Shown one piece after another: positions 6,416 through 16,441 of a DNA stretch of 34,932 nucleotides. The stretch lies in assembly GCF_000430785.1 (NCBI RefSeq), contig NZ_AUMR01000057.1:1-34932 (forward strand), in the 5' to 3' direction. The notes beneath the pieces are model-generated. The model was not told where the DNA came from. It saw nothing but the letters and a program-made list of their open reading frames with translations, and did no database searches. The position numbers were made by a program, and so were the translations under genes. Position 1 is the stretch's first letter. Each line of letters begins with the position of its first letter. The DNA comes from Ectobacillus panaciterrae DSM 19096. GTDB taxonomy: Bacteria; Bacillota; Bacilli; Bacillales; Bacillaceae_G.

Positions 6416-7930
6416 ATGTTTATTCAACTCGACGGCAATACTTTAACATTTGAGCAGATAGCTCAAATTCTTGATCAGAATGCAACAGTTGAACTTAGTG
6501 AAGATTCATGGAGAAAAGTGAAACAAAGCAGGGATGTTGTTGAAAAGCATATAGCAGAAGGAAGCGTAGTGTATGGTGTCAATACAGGATTCGGGAAATT
6601 TAGCGACACATTAATTTCAAATGAAGATTTAGAGAACTTGCAGATTAATCTCATTCGGAGTCATGCTTGCGCCGTTGGCCAGCCTTTTTCTGAAAGTGTA
6701 AGCAGAGCGATGCTGCTGCTGAGAGCAAATGCATTAGCCAAAGGTTTTTCAGGTATTCGTGAAGAGACGCTGCAATTATTGGTGGATTGTTTGAACAAAG
6801 GCGTACATCCAGTAGTACCTAGTCAAGGATCATTAGGAGCAAGCGGAGACTTAGCGCCTCTAGCTCATTTAGCTTTAGTGCTGGTTGGGGAAGGCGAAGC
6901 AATCTATAAGGGAGAGAAAATGCCGGGGGGAGAAGCTTTGCAGCGTGCAGGTCTTCAACCGATCCGATTAAAGGCAAAAGAAGGACTCGCACTAATTAAT
7001 GGTACACAAGCTATGACGGCTGTGGGTGTGATTGCTTATTTAGAGGCCCAAGATTTAGCTGATTTGGCAGATAGAGTCGCCGCGTTGACAATGGAAGGAC
7101 TTCAAGGAATTGTGGATGCCTTTGTCCCTGAATCTCATTTAGTAAGACCTTATCCGGAACAGCAAGAAGTAGCAGGGCGGATTCTTTCATATGTTGATGG
7201 AAGTCAGCTGACGACAAGACAAGGAGACATTCGTGTTCAGGACGCTTATTCCCTGCGCTGCATTCCGCAAGTACACGGAGCTGTTCAGCAAGTCTTGAAT
7301 TATGTAAGAGAAAAGCTTTTAATCGAAGTCAATTCGGCCACAGATAATCCTCTTATTTTTTCCGATAGCGGTAAAGTGATTTCTGGAGGTAATTTCCATG
7401 GTCAACCGATAGCGTTTGCAATGGATTTTCTTGGGATCGCACTGTCAGAAATAGCTAATATCTCTGAAAGACGTATTGAACGATTAGTAAATCCGCAGTT
7501 AAATGATCTCCCGGCCTTTTTAAGTACTAATCCTGGTCTTGAATCCGGGTTGATGATTGCACAATATGTTGCAGCTTCACTTGTTTCGGAGAACAAAACA
7601 TTAGCTCATCCTTCAAGTGTAGATTCTATCCCTTCTTCAGCGAACCAAGAAGACCACGTTAGTATGGGGACAACCGCTGCACGTCATGCTTATGACATTG
7701 TACAGAACAGCCGCAGAGTTCTTGCTATTGAAGCAATATGTGCAGCCCAAGCGGCGGATATCCGAGGTACTGAAAAATTAGCTCCTCAGTCTAAAAACTT
7801 GCATGATCGAATCAGAGCATCAGTTCCCGTTATTACACAGGATCGAATTTTCTCTAAGGATATCGAAAACTTAGCCGGCGCTATGAAACAGGAAAAATGG
7901 AGTGTAGAGTTGGAAGCTGTAACCTTGTAA
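6416..7930 (+). CDS. hutH: Histidine ammonia-lyase
   Basis: First step of histidine degradation: L-histidine to urocanate and ammonia, cytosolic homotetramer. 504 residues, the normal family length. The Ala142-Ser143-Gly144 triad in [13 protein letters not shown] forms the MIO electrophile, and VYGVNTGFG carries the catalytic tyrosine loop. [12 protein letters not shown] and SATDNPL are also present. AAAGGAG is 8-9 nt before ATG 6416. The gene is controlled by the HutP leader and terminates alone: in this genome it is separated from hutUIG by about 4 kb holding a permease, a protease and decayed DNA. Confidence 0.97.
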   Translation: MFIQLDGNTLTFEQIAQILDQNATVELSEDSWRKVKQSRDVVEKHIAEGSVVYGVNTGFGKFSDTLISNEDLENLQINLIRSHACAVGQPFSESVSRAMLLLRANALAKGFSGIREETLQLLVDCLNKGVHPVVPSQGSLGASGDLAPLAHLALVLVGEGEAIYKGEKMPGGEALQRAGLQPIRLKAKEGLALINGTQAMTAVGVIAYLEAQDLADLADRVAALTMEGLQGIVDAFVPESHLVRPYPEQQEVAGRILSYVDGSQLTTRQGDIRVQDAYSLRCIPQVHGAVQQVLNYVREKLLIEVNSATDNPLIFSDSGKVISGGNFHGQPIAFAMDFLGIALSEIANISERRIERLVNPQLNDLPAFLSTNPGLESGLMIAQYVAASLVSENKTLAHPSSVDSIPSSANQEDHVSMGTTAARHAYDIVQNSRRVLAIEAICAAQAADIRGTEKLAPQSKNLHDRIRASVPVITQDRIFSKDIENLAGAMKQEKWSVELEAVTL

Positions 7931-7942
7931 GGAAAGTAAGAG

Positions 7943-7978
7943 ATTCCCTATCAATATAGAAAATCCTTGATAGGGGAT
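7943..7978 (+). terminator. First hutH terminator hairpin
   Basis: TCCCTATCAA / TTGATAGGGG stem (one T-G pair) with a 12-nt loop and a short T-run, 15 nt after the hutH stop. Confidence 0.6.
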
Positions 7979-7992
7979 TTCAGCTTTTGTTT

Positions 7993-8042
7993 AAACCGAA
8001 TCGAATTGAAAGCGTTTACGTATTCAACTCGATTCGGTTTTT
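7993..8042. terminator. Second hutH terminator hairpin
   Basis: Perfect 12-bp stem AAACCGAATCGA / TCGATTCGGTTT with a long 24-nt loop and TTTTT after it. Confidence 0.65.
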
Positions 8043-8082
8043 ATAGAATAAAATACTAATGTACGCAAACGTCCTTGCTTAT

Positions 8083-8242
8083 TATATACAAGTGAATAAA
8101 AAACCGTTTATAGTAGGGAGAGATTAAAAGACGTGCAGAAGCGGTCAACCCTTTGGTTCATGCAAGGGTAAACGAGAGAGGTACTCCCTTTTAGTTGGAC
8201 ATCGCACATGGACATGTTGAAATTATCATTCACTCATATATG
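8083..8242 (+). repeat. Dispersed structured repeat, copy C
   Basis: Solo copy of the family seen at 1602-1951 and 19446-19846, closest to copy B. The shared core GCGGTCAACCCTTTGG is followed by TTCATGCAAGGG and ends ACATGGACATGT, ATTATCATT. Its hairpin is AAGGGT...TCCCTT. The surrounding gene-free stretch 8043-8600 holds nothing else I can assign. Confidence 0.75.
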
Positions 8243-8615
8243 TTTAAGCAAAATGGTTTTAGTCAATGTCAATGGAAAGAGGAGCGCAAACGGCGGCGGA
8301 GAAAGAATCGTACATGAACAGAATGAAAGGCAATAGACCTTTCTTTTTCCTATTATTTCACTAATTTGACAGGTTTTAAGATTTCTGAAATTTCCGAAAT
8401 TTGGTAAATTTCATCGGCACCGAGAAAACAAAATGTTTGATTAACTTCCAATAAAGGAGGTGGTTTAACACTCTTTGTAGCCCGAATACTTGATAAGGCT
8501 TAAAAAATCGGAAAACGTTATTTCCTGACTGCTTCTAGGGTCTTATTATTTTATTTTTCGGATTGTTAGTACAAGCATGACAGAAGTTTCGAGAGGGGCA
8601 TAATAGTTTTGCTGG

Positions 8616-8631
8616 AGGTATCACGCTTGCT
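8616..8631 (+). promoter_or_regulatory. Possible sigma-54 (SigL) -24/-12 promoter
   Basis: AGGTAT...CTTGCT with GG (8617-8618) and GC (8629-8630) exactly 10 bp apart, as sigma-54 promoters require. The -12 box TTGCT is good; the -24 box lacks the usual TGGCAC. In B. subtilis several amino-acid permease genes such as rocE use SigL, so the placement before a permease is reasonable. No enhancer-binding activator gene is in the window. Confidence 0.35.
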
Positions 8632-8733
8632 TGAAAATGAAAGCATTTTCAGGAGTCGATGCTGCTTTTTAGGAAAGTTTGTTTTATGTCCGTCCGTATA
8701 AGGATCAAACAAATTTTGGGAGGAGAATCTAAT

Positions 8734-10221
8734 TTGATAAATCAACAGCTGCAACAACCTCTAGAAACTGAACAAACCCAGCCGTCAAATACTTTACAAA
8801 GAAAATTAAAAGCTCGTCATCTGACAATGATTTCGTTAGGCGGCGCGATTGGAACAGGGCTGTTCCTCGGAAGCGGCCCGGCTATTCACACAGCCGGACC
8901 GGGCGGAGCCATGGTGGCTTATACTGTTATTGGTATAATGGTTTATTTTATAATGACAAGTCTGGGAGAATTGGCATCATTTATGCCGGTAAGCGGAGCC
9001 TTCAGTACATACGCGGCTCGGTTTATCGATCCTGCGCTTGGATTTGCGCTCGGTTGGAACTATTGGTTCACTTGGGCGATGACGCTTGCCGCGGAATTGT
9101 CGGCCTCAACGATGGTTATGAAGTTTTGGTTTCCTGACAGTTCATCATTTTTATGGAGTTCTTTGTTTTTAGCTTTGATTTTCCTATTGAATTACGCATC
9201 CGTTAAAGGATATGGTGAAGGGGAATATTGGTTTTCGCTTGTTAAAGTGGCGACCATTGTCATTTTCCTTATTGTTGGTGTATTAATGATATTTGGAGTT
9301 ATGAACGGAAAGCCGATTGGATTCAAAAACTTTACCGTTGGTGACGCTCCGTTTGCCGGCGGTTTTATGGCAACATTAGGTATTTTTATCGCAGCCGGTT
9401 TTTCCTTTCAAGGGACGGAAATTGTCGGTGTCGCAGCCGGCGAAAGTGAAGACCCTGCGAAAAATGTACCCCGTTCCGTTCGCAGCATCTTTTGGCGGAT
9501 TTTCCTATTTTATGTCCTGGCAATTCTTGTTATCGGATTGATTGTTCCTTATACAACCAGCAGCCTGCAAGGCGACACGGTCATGGTCAGCCCGTTTACG
9601 ATGGTATTTGAAAAAATGGGACTTGCATTTGCGGCTGCCGTAATGAATGCAGTTATTTTAACAGCCGTATTGTCCGCAGGAAACTCGAGTCTTTACGTGA
9701 CGAGCCGGATGTTGTACGCAATGGCAAACGACGGATTGGCACCGCGCTTCTTTGGGAAGCTCAATAAGCGAGGAATTCCTGTTTCGGCGCTAATTGTGAC
9801 TTCACTTGTAGGAATGTTGGCGTTTTTTGCTTCCATTTTCGGTGATGGCGTTATTTATACTTGGTTGATGAATTCGGTCGGAGTCACAGGGTTTATTTTT
9901 TGGCTTGGTATCGCGGCCAGCCATTATCGTTTTCGAAAAGCATACCTTGCTCAAGGTTATTCGCTGGACGATCTTCCTTATCGTTCCAAATGGTTTCCTT
10001 TCGGGCCGATTTTTGCCTTCGTCCTTTGTCTTATCGTCCTATTGGCGCAAAACTATCAAGCCTTTCTCGGCGATCAGATTAATTGGGGAAGCGTAATCGC
10101 TGCCTATCTCGGTATCCCATTATTTCTCATGATGTGGCTAGGGTATAAGTTCATAAAGAAAACAAAAGTAGTTCCGTTAGAAAAGTGCCGAATCGATTTC
10201 GATGAACATAGGAATGCATAA
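8734..10221 (+). CDS. APC-superfamily amino acid permease (AAT/LysP/RocE type)
   Basis: 495 residues with 12 hydrophobic segments. The N-terminal LKARHLTMISLGGAIGTGLFLGSG is the substrate-binding helix 1 signature of the amino acid transporter (AAT) group, followed by GELASFMPVSGAFSTYA and FSFQGTEIVGVAAGE. It is a proton-coupled uptake system for an amino acid. Its place between hutH and hutU makes histidine a fair guess, but sequence alone cannot separate His, Lys or Arg specificity. The start is TTG 8734, with GGGAGGAG (8718-8725) 8 nt before it; an upstream in-frame ATG at 8659 lacks a ribosome binding site. A sigma-54-like promoter lies about 105 nt upstream. Confidence 0.85.
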   Translation: MINQQLQQPLETEQTQPSNTLQRKLKARHLTMISLGGAIGTGLFLGSGPAIHTAGPGGAMVAYTVIGIMVYFIMTSLGELASFMPVSGAFSTYAARFIDPALGFALGWNYWFTWAMTLAAELSASTMVMKFWFPDSSSFLWSSLFLALIFLLNYASVKGYGEGEYWFSLVKVATIVIFLIVGVLMIFGVMNGKPIGFKNFTVGDAPFAGGFMATLGIFIAAGFSFQGTEIVGVAAGESEDPAKNVPRSVRSIFWRIFLFYVLAILVIGLIVPYTTSSLQGDTVMVSPFTMVFEKMGLAFAAAVMNAVILTAVLSAGNSSLYVTSRMLYAMANDGLAPRFFGKLNKRGIPVSALIVTSLVGMLAFFASIFGDGVIYTWLMNSVGVTGFIFWLGIAASHYRFRKAYLAQGYSLDDLPYRSKWFPFGPIFAFVLCLIVLLAQNYQAFLGDQINWGSVIAAYLGIPLFLMMWLGYKFIKKTKVVPLEKCRIDFDEHRNA

Positions 10222-10355
10222 TAGATAACGATTCTCTATCTAATCATTAGAATGTAAAGTGCGTATTGCAGCTATAAAGTTAAACGAAGGTATTACCAGC
10301 TCCATTGAGATGTACCCGATAATAGTAAATTTTCTAATTTAAATGAGTATAGTTT

Positions 10356-10384
10356 AAAGACCTTCGAACGTTGCGAAGGTCTTT
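10356..10384. terminator. Terminator after the permease
   Basis: Perfect 11-bp stem AAAGACCTTCG / CGAAGGTCTTT with a 7-nt loop, then a T-rich stretch. Confidence 0.75.
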
Positions 10385-10842
10385 ATTTATTTGATGCATG
10401 AACTTCCCGCACTTAATCGCTCCTGCCCCTAGAAGTGGGGGGATTAGCACCAACAAAGACAAGATCCCATGAGAAGCGGATTTGCCATCTCCTCTCTGCA
10501 CCTCTATGCAGGGGCTCCTTTCCTTCATTTGGCTAAGCAACTTTTGTGCATGCAGAAGGGTGGGAACACACCGTCTCCTGCTTCTTGCTTACGCAATCCG
10601 TAGATACTTTCACTTTGTTCCTTCTCGGATATGGCGCAGCTCTCCTTGCAGCTGCTTTGTTGACTTGGACAGGACGAACTGCTTGGCGCGATTGTATTTC
10701 TTCCATTGTCAGGAATACTTGTTGCATTTGCTCATGAGACGTTGGAGTTCCCTGCGCAGTTGATGGATGGAACGAATTAGATATTTCTGTAAATATTGTT
10801 GTTTTTCTTGAAAAGAAATAAATATCCTTATATGATAAAATA
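10385..10842. other. Gene-free stretch, probably decayed DNA
   Basis: No frame here has a convincing start, codon usage or family match. A short G/C-rich hairpin CCCC...GGGG flanked by TAATC/GATTA lies near 10409-10447. A minus-strand open frame (10533-10973) has protein-like text only in its last ~70 codons, suggesting a remnant. Its N-terminal part overlaps the start of the next gene and is not real. Confidence 0.3.
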
Positions 10843-10878
10843 ATGATTTTTATGCAATTGAAAAGAAAGGGGAGTTCT

Positions 10879-11727
10879 ATGTTTGAATTAATGAAGATTC
10901 GCAATTTTTTACTTTCAGGTATTGCTTTTTTACTGATAATGATTTTAAGTATAGTTTTTATTCTAGGCATCAAACCTACTGAGAATGATTCTATGCTTAT
11001 GATAGCCCTATCTTATGGTTTGCTAGGAGTTTTTCCGTTTCTTTGGTTCTTGTATCAATTTAAGAAGCAAAAAGGGGGGAGTTTAAATGTTATACATACA
11101 AAGAATGTTATCCAACACATACCTACTATTCTTATGCTAATGGTTACGTTAATAGCATTTTCATTGGGAGCATCTTGGCTTACGAATTACACTTTGTCCT
11201 TTGTAATTCCTGATTATGTAGATAAAATTTTACAAGAAGACGTTCCGTTCCCTTCGAACAATATCCAATTTATATTGTTGGCGATTAACATCTGTGTAGT
11301 TGGTCCTATTGCAGAAGAGTTTATATTCAGAGGATTGTTATTGAAACGCTTGGGAGCAAAATTAAATATTGTGGCAAGTATCGTTATAACGAATTTGATA
11401 TTCGGGATTTTCCACGCCGACATTATGGGTTCGTTTGTGTTTGGATTTATGATGTCGCTACTATATCTAAAAAGTGAAAATCTCTTATTGCCTATTACCT
11501 TGCACTTATTAAATAATACAGTTATTTTGGTATTGTCTATTTATTTCCCTAACTCCCCTGATTTTATAAACCTTACGAATATTGCGGATTTACACAACAA
11601 AATGATTCCTAACATTATTTTGCTTTTCACTTCTATATCTGTAATAACGATATACATTAAACGGAACATATCAGTATTGTCCAAATATAACTTATCGCGA
11701 AAGGTGAAAATACCTGTGGAAACGTAA
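10879..11727 (+). CDS. CPBP-family intramembrane metalloprotease
   Basis: 282 residues with about eight membrane helices and the three motifs of the CAAX-prenyl-protease/bacteriocin-processing (CPBP, ABI) family. These are EEFIFRG (the EExxxR motif), FGIFHADIMG (the FxxxH motif) and LHLLNNT (the HxxxN motif). Such enzymes cleave within membranes; in Firmicutes they are linked to bacteriocin self-immunity or unknown substrates. No bacteriocin genes lie nearby. ATG 10879 is chosen because AAAGGGGAG (10866-10874) lies just before it; the in-frame ATG at 10843 has none. Confidence 0.8.
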   Translation: MFELMKIRNFLLSGIAFLLIMILSIVFILGIKPTENDSMLMIALSYGLLGVFPFLWFLYQFKKQKGGSLNVIHTKNVIQHIPTILMLMVTLIAFSLGASWLTNYTLSFVIPDYVDKILQEDVPFPSNNIQFILLAINICVVGPIAEEFIFRGLLLKRLGAKLNIVASIVITNLIFGIFHADIMGSFVFGFMMSLLYLKSENLLLPITLHLLNNTVILVLSIYFPNSPDFINLTNIADLHNKMIPNIILLFTSISVITIYIKRNISVLSKYNLSRKVKIPVET

Positions 11728-11744
11728 ATTGACGTTTCCTTTTT
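11718..11744 (+). terminator. Terminator overlapping the protease stop codon
   Basis: GGAAACGT / ACGTTTCC stem with loop AAATTG and TTTTT. The stem includes the last codons of the gene. Confidence 0.65.
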
Positions 11745-11981
11745 ATGAGCGCTGTCTTATGGAAGTTACGGTATTGAAACAAACTTTCCGAAACGTCTGC
11801 AAAAGCATAAATTTTACCTGTTCTTGCTTTGGCATCTTTTTGTACATCTCTAAAAAGCGATGCCAGAACAAGTGATTATCCAAATAACGGGATTTCTCCC
11901 GTGTCTACACCTGCAGAACGCGTGTATGTGTGTGCTATGGGAATCTCTCCATCTTCATAAGAGATCGCTAGTATAGCCTAT

Positions 11982-12318
11982 TCGGTCTGGATTATGAAAA
12001 AAGCGATTCAGTTTATACTGAATCGTTTTTAATTTGATTACAAGTAGAAAGATGTTGATATTATTTATAAAAATAACAATAAAAAAGAAAACAATATAAA
12101 TAATTTATAAAATAATCATCAAATCATAAGTAATTATCAGAATTTTTATTATAGAATGAACATATAACAACAAGGAGGTTGAAAGAAATGAAGACGATTA
12201 CAGAAAACAAAGTTATCCGTTATAGAGGTACAGAATTGCATACGAAAGGCTGGCAACAAGAAGCGGTGCTTCGCATGCTGATGAATAACTTGGATCCGGA
12301 TGTAGCTGAACATCCAGA
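11982..12318 (+). repeat. Duplicated regulator-end / hutU-leader block, copy 2
   Basis: Matches 5155-5490. The first bases are the last codons of the AraC-type regulator with its terminator (12003-12033), here without the rest of that gene, followed by the AT-rich hutU leader and the hutU 5' end. The preceding ~240 bp (11745-11981) show no gene. Confidence 0.85.
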
Positions 12319-13864
12319 GGAATTGGTTGTATACGGCGGAATTGGAAAAGCGGCACGCAACTGGGAGTGCTTTGATGCGATTGTTAAATCACTAAAAGAG
12401 TTGAAAGACGATGAAACTTTACTCGTTCAATCAGGAAAACCAGTGGTCATTTTCAAAACGCATACTGATGCACCGCGTGTTCTCATCGCTAACTCAAACA
12501 TTGTACCGGCTTATGCGAATTGGGAAACATTCCATGAGCTCGATAAAAAAGGCTTGATGATGTATGGCCAAATGACAGCGGGCAGCTGGATTTATATCGG
12601 CTCTCAAGGAATTGTCCAAGGAACATATGAAACATTTGCGGAGCTTGCGAAGCAGCATTTCAACAATACGCTTAAAGGCACGATCACTGTAACAGCGGGC
12701 CTTGGCGGCATGGGTGGTGCACAGCCGCTTGCAGTAACGATGAACGGCGGCGTTTGCATCGGTATCGATGTGGATGAAACGAGAATTGACCGACGCATTG
12801 AAACTCGTTATACAGATGTGAAAACAGATTCACTAGATGAAGCGATTCGTTTAGCTAAAGAAGCAAAACAAGCAGGCAAAGCATTATCAATCGGTCTATT
12901 GGGCAATGCCGCTGAAATTTTACCGGAAATGATTGCACGTAACTTTATCCCGGATGTGTTGACAGATCAAACATCAGCGCATGATCCACTGAACGGATAC
13001 ACGCCTGCAGGTTTGGCCTTTGAAGAAGCAGCAGAACTGCGACAATCCAACCCTGAAGAGTATGTGAAGCGTTCGAAAGCTTCGATGGCAACGCATGTCA
13101 AAGCGATGCTTGAGATGATGGAAAAAGGAGCAGTGACATTTGACTACGGCAATAACATTCGCCAGGTTGCAAAAGATGAAGGTGTAGAAAATGCATTTGA
13201 CTTCCCTGGATTCGTTCCAGCTTACATCCGCCCGCAATTCTGTGAAGGAAAAGGACCTTTCCGTTGGGTGGCGTTGTCAGGCGATCCGGAAGACATTTAT
13301 AAAACAGATCAGGCTATTTTACGCGAATTTGCTGATAATGAACATTTGTGCAACTGGATTCGCATGGCGCAAGAAAAAATCGAGTTCCAAGGTCTGCCTT
13401 CTCGTATTTGCTGGCTTGGCTATGGAGAGCGTGCCCGTTTCGGAAAAATCCTTAATGATATGGTGGCAAGCGGAGAATTAAAAGCACCGATTGTTATCGG
13501 ACGCGACCATTTGGATTCAGGATCTGTTGCTTCGCCAAACCGGGAAACAGAAGCGATGAAAGACGGATCTGATGTTGTGGCAGACTGGCCGATTTTAAAT
13601 GCTATGGTTAATGCGGTTGGCGGCGCTACTTGGGTATCCGTACATCACGGCGGCGGAGTAGGAATGGGTTACTCTTTACATGCAGGAGTGGTCATTGTAG
13701 CAGATGGCACGAAAGAAGCGGAAGCTCGCATTGAACGAGTGCTGACAACTGACCCGGGTATGGGAGTAGTGCGCCATGTGGATGCCGGATATGAACTGGC
13801 AAAGAAAACAGCACGTGAAAAAGGAATCAACATTCCAATGCTTGATAAAGGAACGGATGCGTAA
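12188..13864 (+). CDS. hutU: Urocanate hydratase
   Basis: Second step of the pathway: urocanate plus water to 4-imidazolone-5-propionate, using tightly bound NAD+ as electrophile. 558 residues, typical length. NAD site [16 protein letters not shown], the N-terminal [11 protein letters not shown] and C-terminal [16 protein letters not shown] are present. ATG 12188 is 9-10 nt from AAGGAGG. An upstream in-frame TTG at 12179 would start only 1 nt after that site and is rejected. It heads the tightly packed hutU-hutI-hutG group, overlapping hutI by one base. Confidence 0.97.
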   Translation: MKTITENKVIRYRGTELHTKGWQQEAVLRMLMNNLDPDVAEHPEELVVYGGIGKAARNWECFDAIVKSLKELKDDETLLVQSGKPVVIFKTHTDAPRVLIANSNIVPAYANWETFHELDKKGLMMYGQMTAGSWIYIGSQGIVQGTYETFAELAKQHFNNTLKGTITVTAGLGGMGGAQPLAVTMNGGVCIGIDVDETRIDRRIETRYTDVKTDSLDEAIRLAKEAKQAGKALSIGLLGNAAEILPEMIARNFIPDVLTDQTSAHDPLNGYTPAGLAFEEAAELRQSNPEEYVKRSKASMATHVKAMLEMMEKGAVTFDYGNNIRQVAKDEGVENAFDFPGFVPAYIRPQFCEGKGPFRWVALSGDPEDIYKTDQAILREFADNEHLCNWIRMAQEKIEFQGLPSRICWLGYGERARFGKILNDMVASGELKAPIVIGRDHLDSGSVASPNRETEAMKDGSDVVADWPILNAMVNAVGGATWVSVHHGGGVGMGYSLHAGVVIVADGTKEAEARIERVLTTDPGMGVVRHVDAGYELAKKTAREKGINIPMLDKGTDA

Positions 13865-15123
13865 TGACAAAACCAATTTGGATTAAACATGCAGCGCAGT
13901 TGGCTACACTTGCTTCGGAAGTAAAAGGCCCGCGCTCTAAAGAAGCAATGTCTGAGCTTGGCTTGATTGAAGACGGCAGCTTGTGGATTGAGGATGGTGT
14001 TATCCAAGCAGTCGGAACGACCAAGGAAATTGAAGAACGCTATGCAGAAAAGGTTCATGAAGCAGAAGTTGTCGATGCGACTGGCCATCTAGTCACTCCA
14101 GGCTTGGTGGATCCTCATACGCATGTTGTGTACGGGGGAAGCCGCGAACGTGAATTTGAAATGCGTCTTGAAGGTGCAACCTATATGGATATTATGAACG
14201 CGGGTGGAGGTATTCATGCGACCACCCGCATGACACGGGAAGCGACCGAAGAAGAATTGATTGAACAAACAACACGCCGTCTTGATTCGTTTCTCGCTCA
14301 TGGTGTGACAACTGTGGAAGGGAAAAGCGGTTACGGTATGGATTTGGAAACCGAGCTGAAACAGTTGCGAGTGATGAAGAAACTGCAGGAAAAACATGCC
14401 ATTGATCTCGTTCCTACTTTTATGGGGGCACATGCGGTTCCGACAGAGTTTAAAGGTCGTGAGGACGAATTTGTCGATTATTTAATCGATGAAATGCTGC
14501 CGGTAATAGCTGAGGAAAAATTGGCTGAGTTTAACGATGTTTTTTGTGAAAAAGGCGTTTTTACGCCTGAACAATCAGAGCGTGTATTAGAAGCAGGAAA
14601 ACGCTTTGGGTTGATACCGAAAATCCACGCGGATGAAATTGAGCCTTATGGCGGAGCAGAATTAGCTGCGAAAATAGGAGCTATTTCAGCCGAGCATTTA
14701 TTGAAAGCTTCAGAAGAGGGCATTCGTGCAATGGCGAAAGCCAGAACGATTGCTTGCTTGCTTCCGGCAACTGCGCTGTATTTACGCGAAGACGCTGCCG
14801 CGGGAAGACGAATGATAGATGAGGGTGTGGCTGTGGCAATTTCGACTGACTGCAATCCTGGGTCCTCGCCGACGACCTCGATGCCGCTTGTCATGAATCT
14901 AGCCTGTATCTCCATGAGACTCACTCCGGCAGAAGCATTAACTGCGGCGACATATAATGCTGCTTGTGCGATCAATCGGCAGGAAAAAGTTGGGTCGCTG
15001 GAAGTTGGCAAACAAGCGGATATCGTTTTGTGGAATGTTAAAAGCTATCAAGAATTGCAATATTTATTCGGGGTTAACCATGTCAAGTCTGTATGGAAAA
15101 AGGGTGTAAAGGTGGCGAAATAA
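13864..15123 (+). CDS. hutI: Imidazolonepropionase
   Basis: Third step: opens imidazolone propionate to N-formimidoyl-L-glutamate. 419 residues, amidohydrolase fold. The metal-binding pair is H85 and H87 in VDPHTHVVYGG, followed by GKSGYGMDLE, a third histidine H255 in KIHADEIEPYGG, EHLLKAS and STDCNPGSSPTTS carrying the metal Asp. The ATG shares its first base with the hutU stop codon, so translation is coupled; the gene stops 1 nt before hutG. Confidence 0.97.
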   Translation: MTKPIWIKHAAQLATLASEVKGPRSKEAMSELGLIEDGSLWIEDGVIQAVGTTKEIEERYAEKVHEAEVVDATGHLVTPGLVDPHTHVVYGGSREREFEMRLEGATYMDIMNAGGGIHATTRMTREATEEELIEQTTRRLDSFLAHGVTTVEGKSGYGMDLETELKQLRVMKKLQEKHAIDLVPTFMGAHAVPTEFKGREDEFVDYLIDEMLPVIAEEKLAEFNDVFCEKGVFTPEQSERVLEAGKRFGLIPKIHADEIEPYGGAELAAKIGAISAEHLLKASEEGIRAMAKARTIACLLPATALYLREDAAAGRRMIDEGVAVAISTDCNPGSSPTTSMPLVMNLACISMRLTPAEALTAATYNAACAINRQEKVGSLEVGKQADIVLWNVKSYQELQYLFGVNHVKSVWKKGVKVAK

Positions 15124-15124
15124 G

Positions 15125-16093
15125 ATGAGTGAAAAATGGCTTCAAGCGCCTGAATGGTCTTGGAATACATCGAAAGAAGAACCAACTTACGTCCATCATT
15201 GGGTGCAGCCGCTTCATGAAATACAAAACGCGCCCGACCTGATCCTTTATGGAGCACCGATTTCACGCTCATCAATCAGTGTGTCTGGGGCTTCCTTGTA
15301 TCCAGCTGAGTTTCGGCGGATGTGGAAAGGCTTTGCCACCTACAATTTGGATGAAAATATCGATTTGACTGCGTTTCGGGTAGCGGATGCGGGAGATGTT
15401 GTGATGCATATGACAGATATCCTTTTATCACATCAACACATTCAAGAGGCATCGGCGCATCTTGCGGCACGCTATCCCCACGCCGTAACATGCATGATTG
15501 GCGGCGACCATTCCACAACGGCTTGCGCTGTTCGGGGAATCAAAGAAGTTTGTAAGCAAGAGATTGGAATCTTGCAACTCGATACGCATCTTGATGTGCG
15601 GGATCCGGCAGAATTAGGGCCTGCAAACGGAACGCCGATCCGGCAATTAATTGATGGTGATACCGTCAAAGGAGAGAATGTCATCAATATCGGTTTGCAT
15701 GGCTATTTTAATGCGAGGCCGCTTATTGATTATGCGGAGGAACACAACATCCAGATGGTGACATTAAAGCAAGCGCGTAAGCAGGGCCTTATCAATACTG
15801 TTCGGGAAGCGCTTGAGAAATTGTCAGCGAAAGTTGACCGCGTTTACGTCACAGTCGATATGGATGTACTTGATATTTCTGTTGCGCCGGGTGTACCGGC
15901 GTCCACACCCGGCGGCATGACAGCGGCTGAGCTGTTTGATGCATTACTGGAAATCGGCCAGCATCCGATTGTCCGGCATATTGATTTCGTTTGTCTGGAC
16001 CCGAGCAAAGATTCAGCGGTCGCTGAAACAGTTAAAACCGGGGTGTATGCATGGCTGCAATTTATCACTGGCTGCGTGTTGCAGACTAGATAA
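15125..16093 (+). CDS. hutG: Formimidoylglutamase
   Basis: Fourth step: N-formimidoyl-L-glutamate to L-glutamate and formamide. 322 residues of the ureohydrolase (arginase/agmatinase) family with the binuclear Mn motifs in order: IGGDHSTT, QLDTHLDVRD and VTVDMDVLD, then the family C-terminal ASTPGG. One base separates it from hutI, and its ribosome binding site (AAAGGTGG) lies inside the hutI end. The product glutamate links directly to the glutamate dehydrogenase at 18055. Confidence 0.95.
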   Translation: MSEKWLQAPEWSWNTSKEEPTYVHHWVQPLHEIQNAPDLILYGAPISRSSISVSGASLYPAEFRRMWKGFATYNLDENIDLTAFRVADAGDVVMHMTDILLSHQHIQEASAHLAARYPHAVTCMIGGDHSTTACAVRGIKEVCKQEIGILQLDTHLDVRDPAELGPANGTPIRQLIDGDTVKGENVINIGLHGYFNARPLIDYAEEHNIQMVTLKQARKQGLINTVREALEKLSAKVDRVYVTVDMDVLDISVAPGVPASTPGGMTAAELFDALLEIGQHPIVRHIDFVCLDPSKDSAVAETVKTGVYAWLQFITGCVLQTR

Positions 16094-16441
16094 AGCCCTG
16101 CTCAATTCAGCAAGGAAAGAAAATGGGTTGGGATGGGTATAAATCAAGATATACACGAGTAAACAACAGTTTCAACAATAGAGAACAAGATCAGATCTAC
16201 GCAAATGTGGAGGTGGGGTCCCGGCAGCAAAACCGCGGAAAACATACGCTAAGACGTTATTGATATGAGACAAGCTACTAAACATTATAAAAGGGTTAGT
16301 TTTCTTAAAAAAACAATAATAACGCGTTGTTCAGAAACCCAAGGTTTTTGGAACACTGCCCTTAGCATACGTTTTCCGATACTATCGGGACCCTCTTTAA
16401 GGAAAAAGATATCACACCCAAGAAAGGAGGAGTTGCCTAGT
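16094..16441 (+). other. Leader of the hut-linked transporter, gene-free
   Basis: 348 bp without a real gene; a long frame reading into the transporter from 16265 has no ribosome binding site. It contains a short hairpin TCCGAT / ATCGGGA around 16376-16391 and the sequence block that is copied, in decayed form, at 5496-5540. It may hold a promoter or processing site for the transporter. Confidence 0.4.

Noticed and set aside
8008-8021. TGAAAGCGTTTACG, resembling a CcpA cre site
   Set aside because: It lies in the loop of the second hutH terminator, downstream of the gene and 700 bp before the next, so control by CcpA from here is unlikely.
10533-10973. 146-codon minus-strand open frame
   Set aside because: Overlaps the start of the CPBP protease gene, has no ribosome binding site and mixed composition; at best its end is a remnant.
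16265-16441. 59-residue N-terminal extension of the MFS transporter
   Set aside because: No ribosome binding site, hydrophilic non-homologous text, and a strong AAGAAAGGAGG precedes the ATG at 16442; the stretch is leader DNA.
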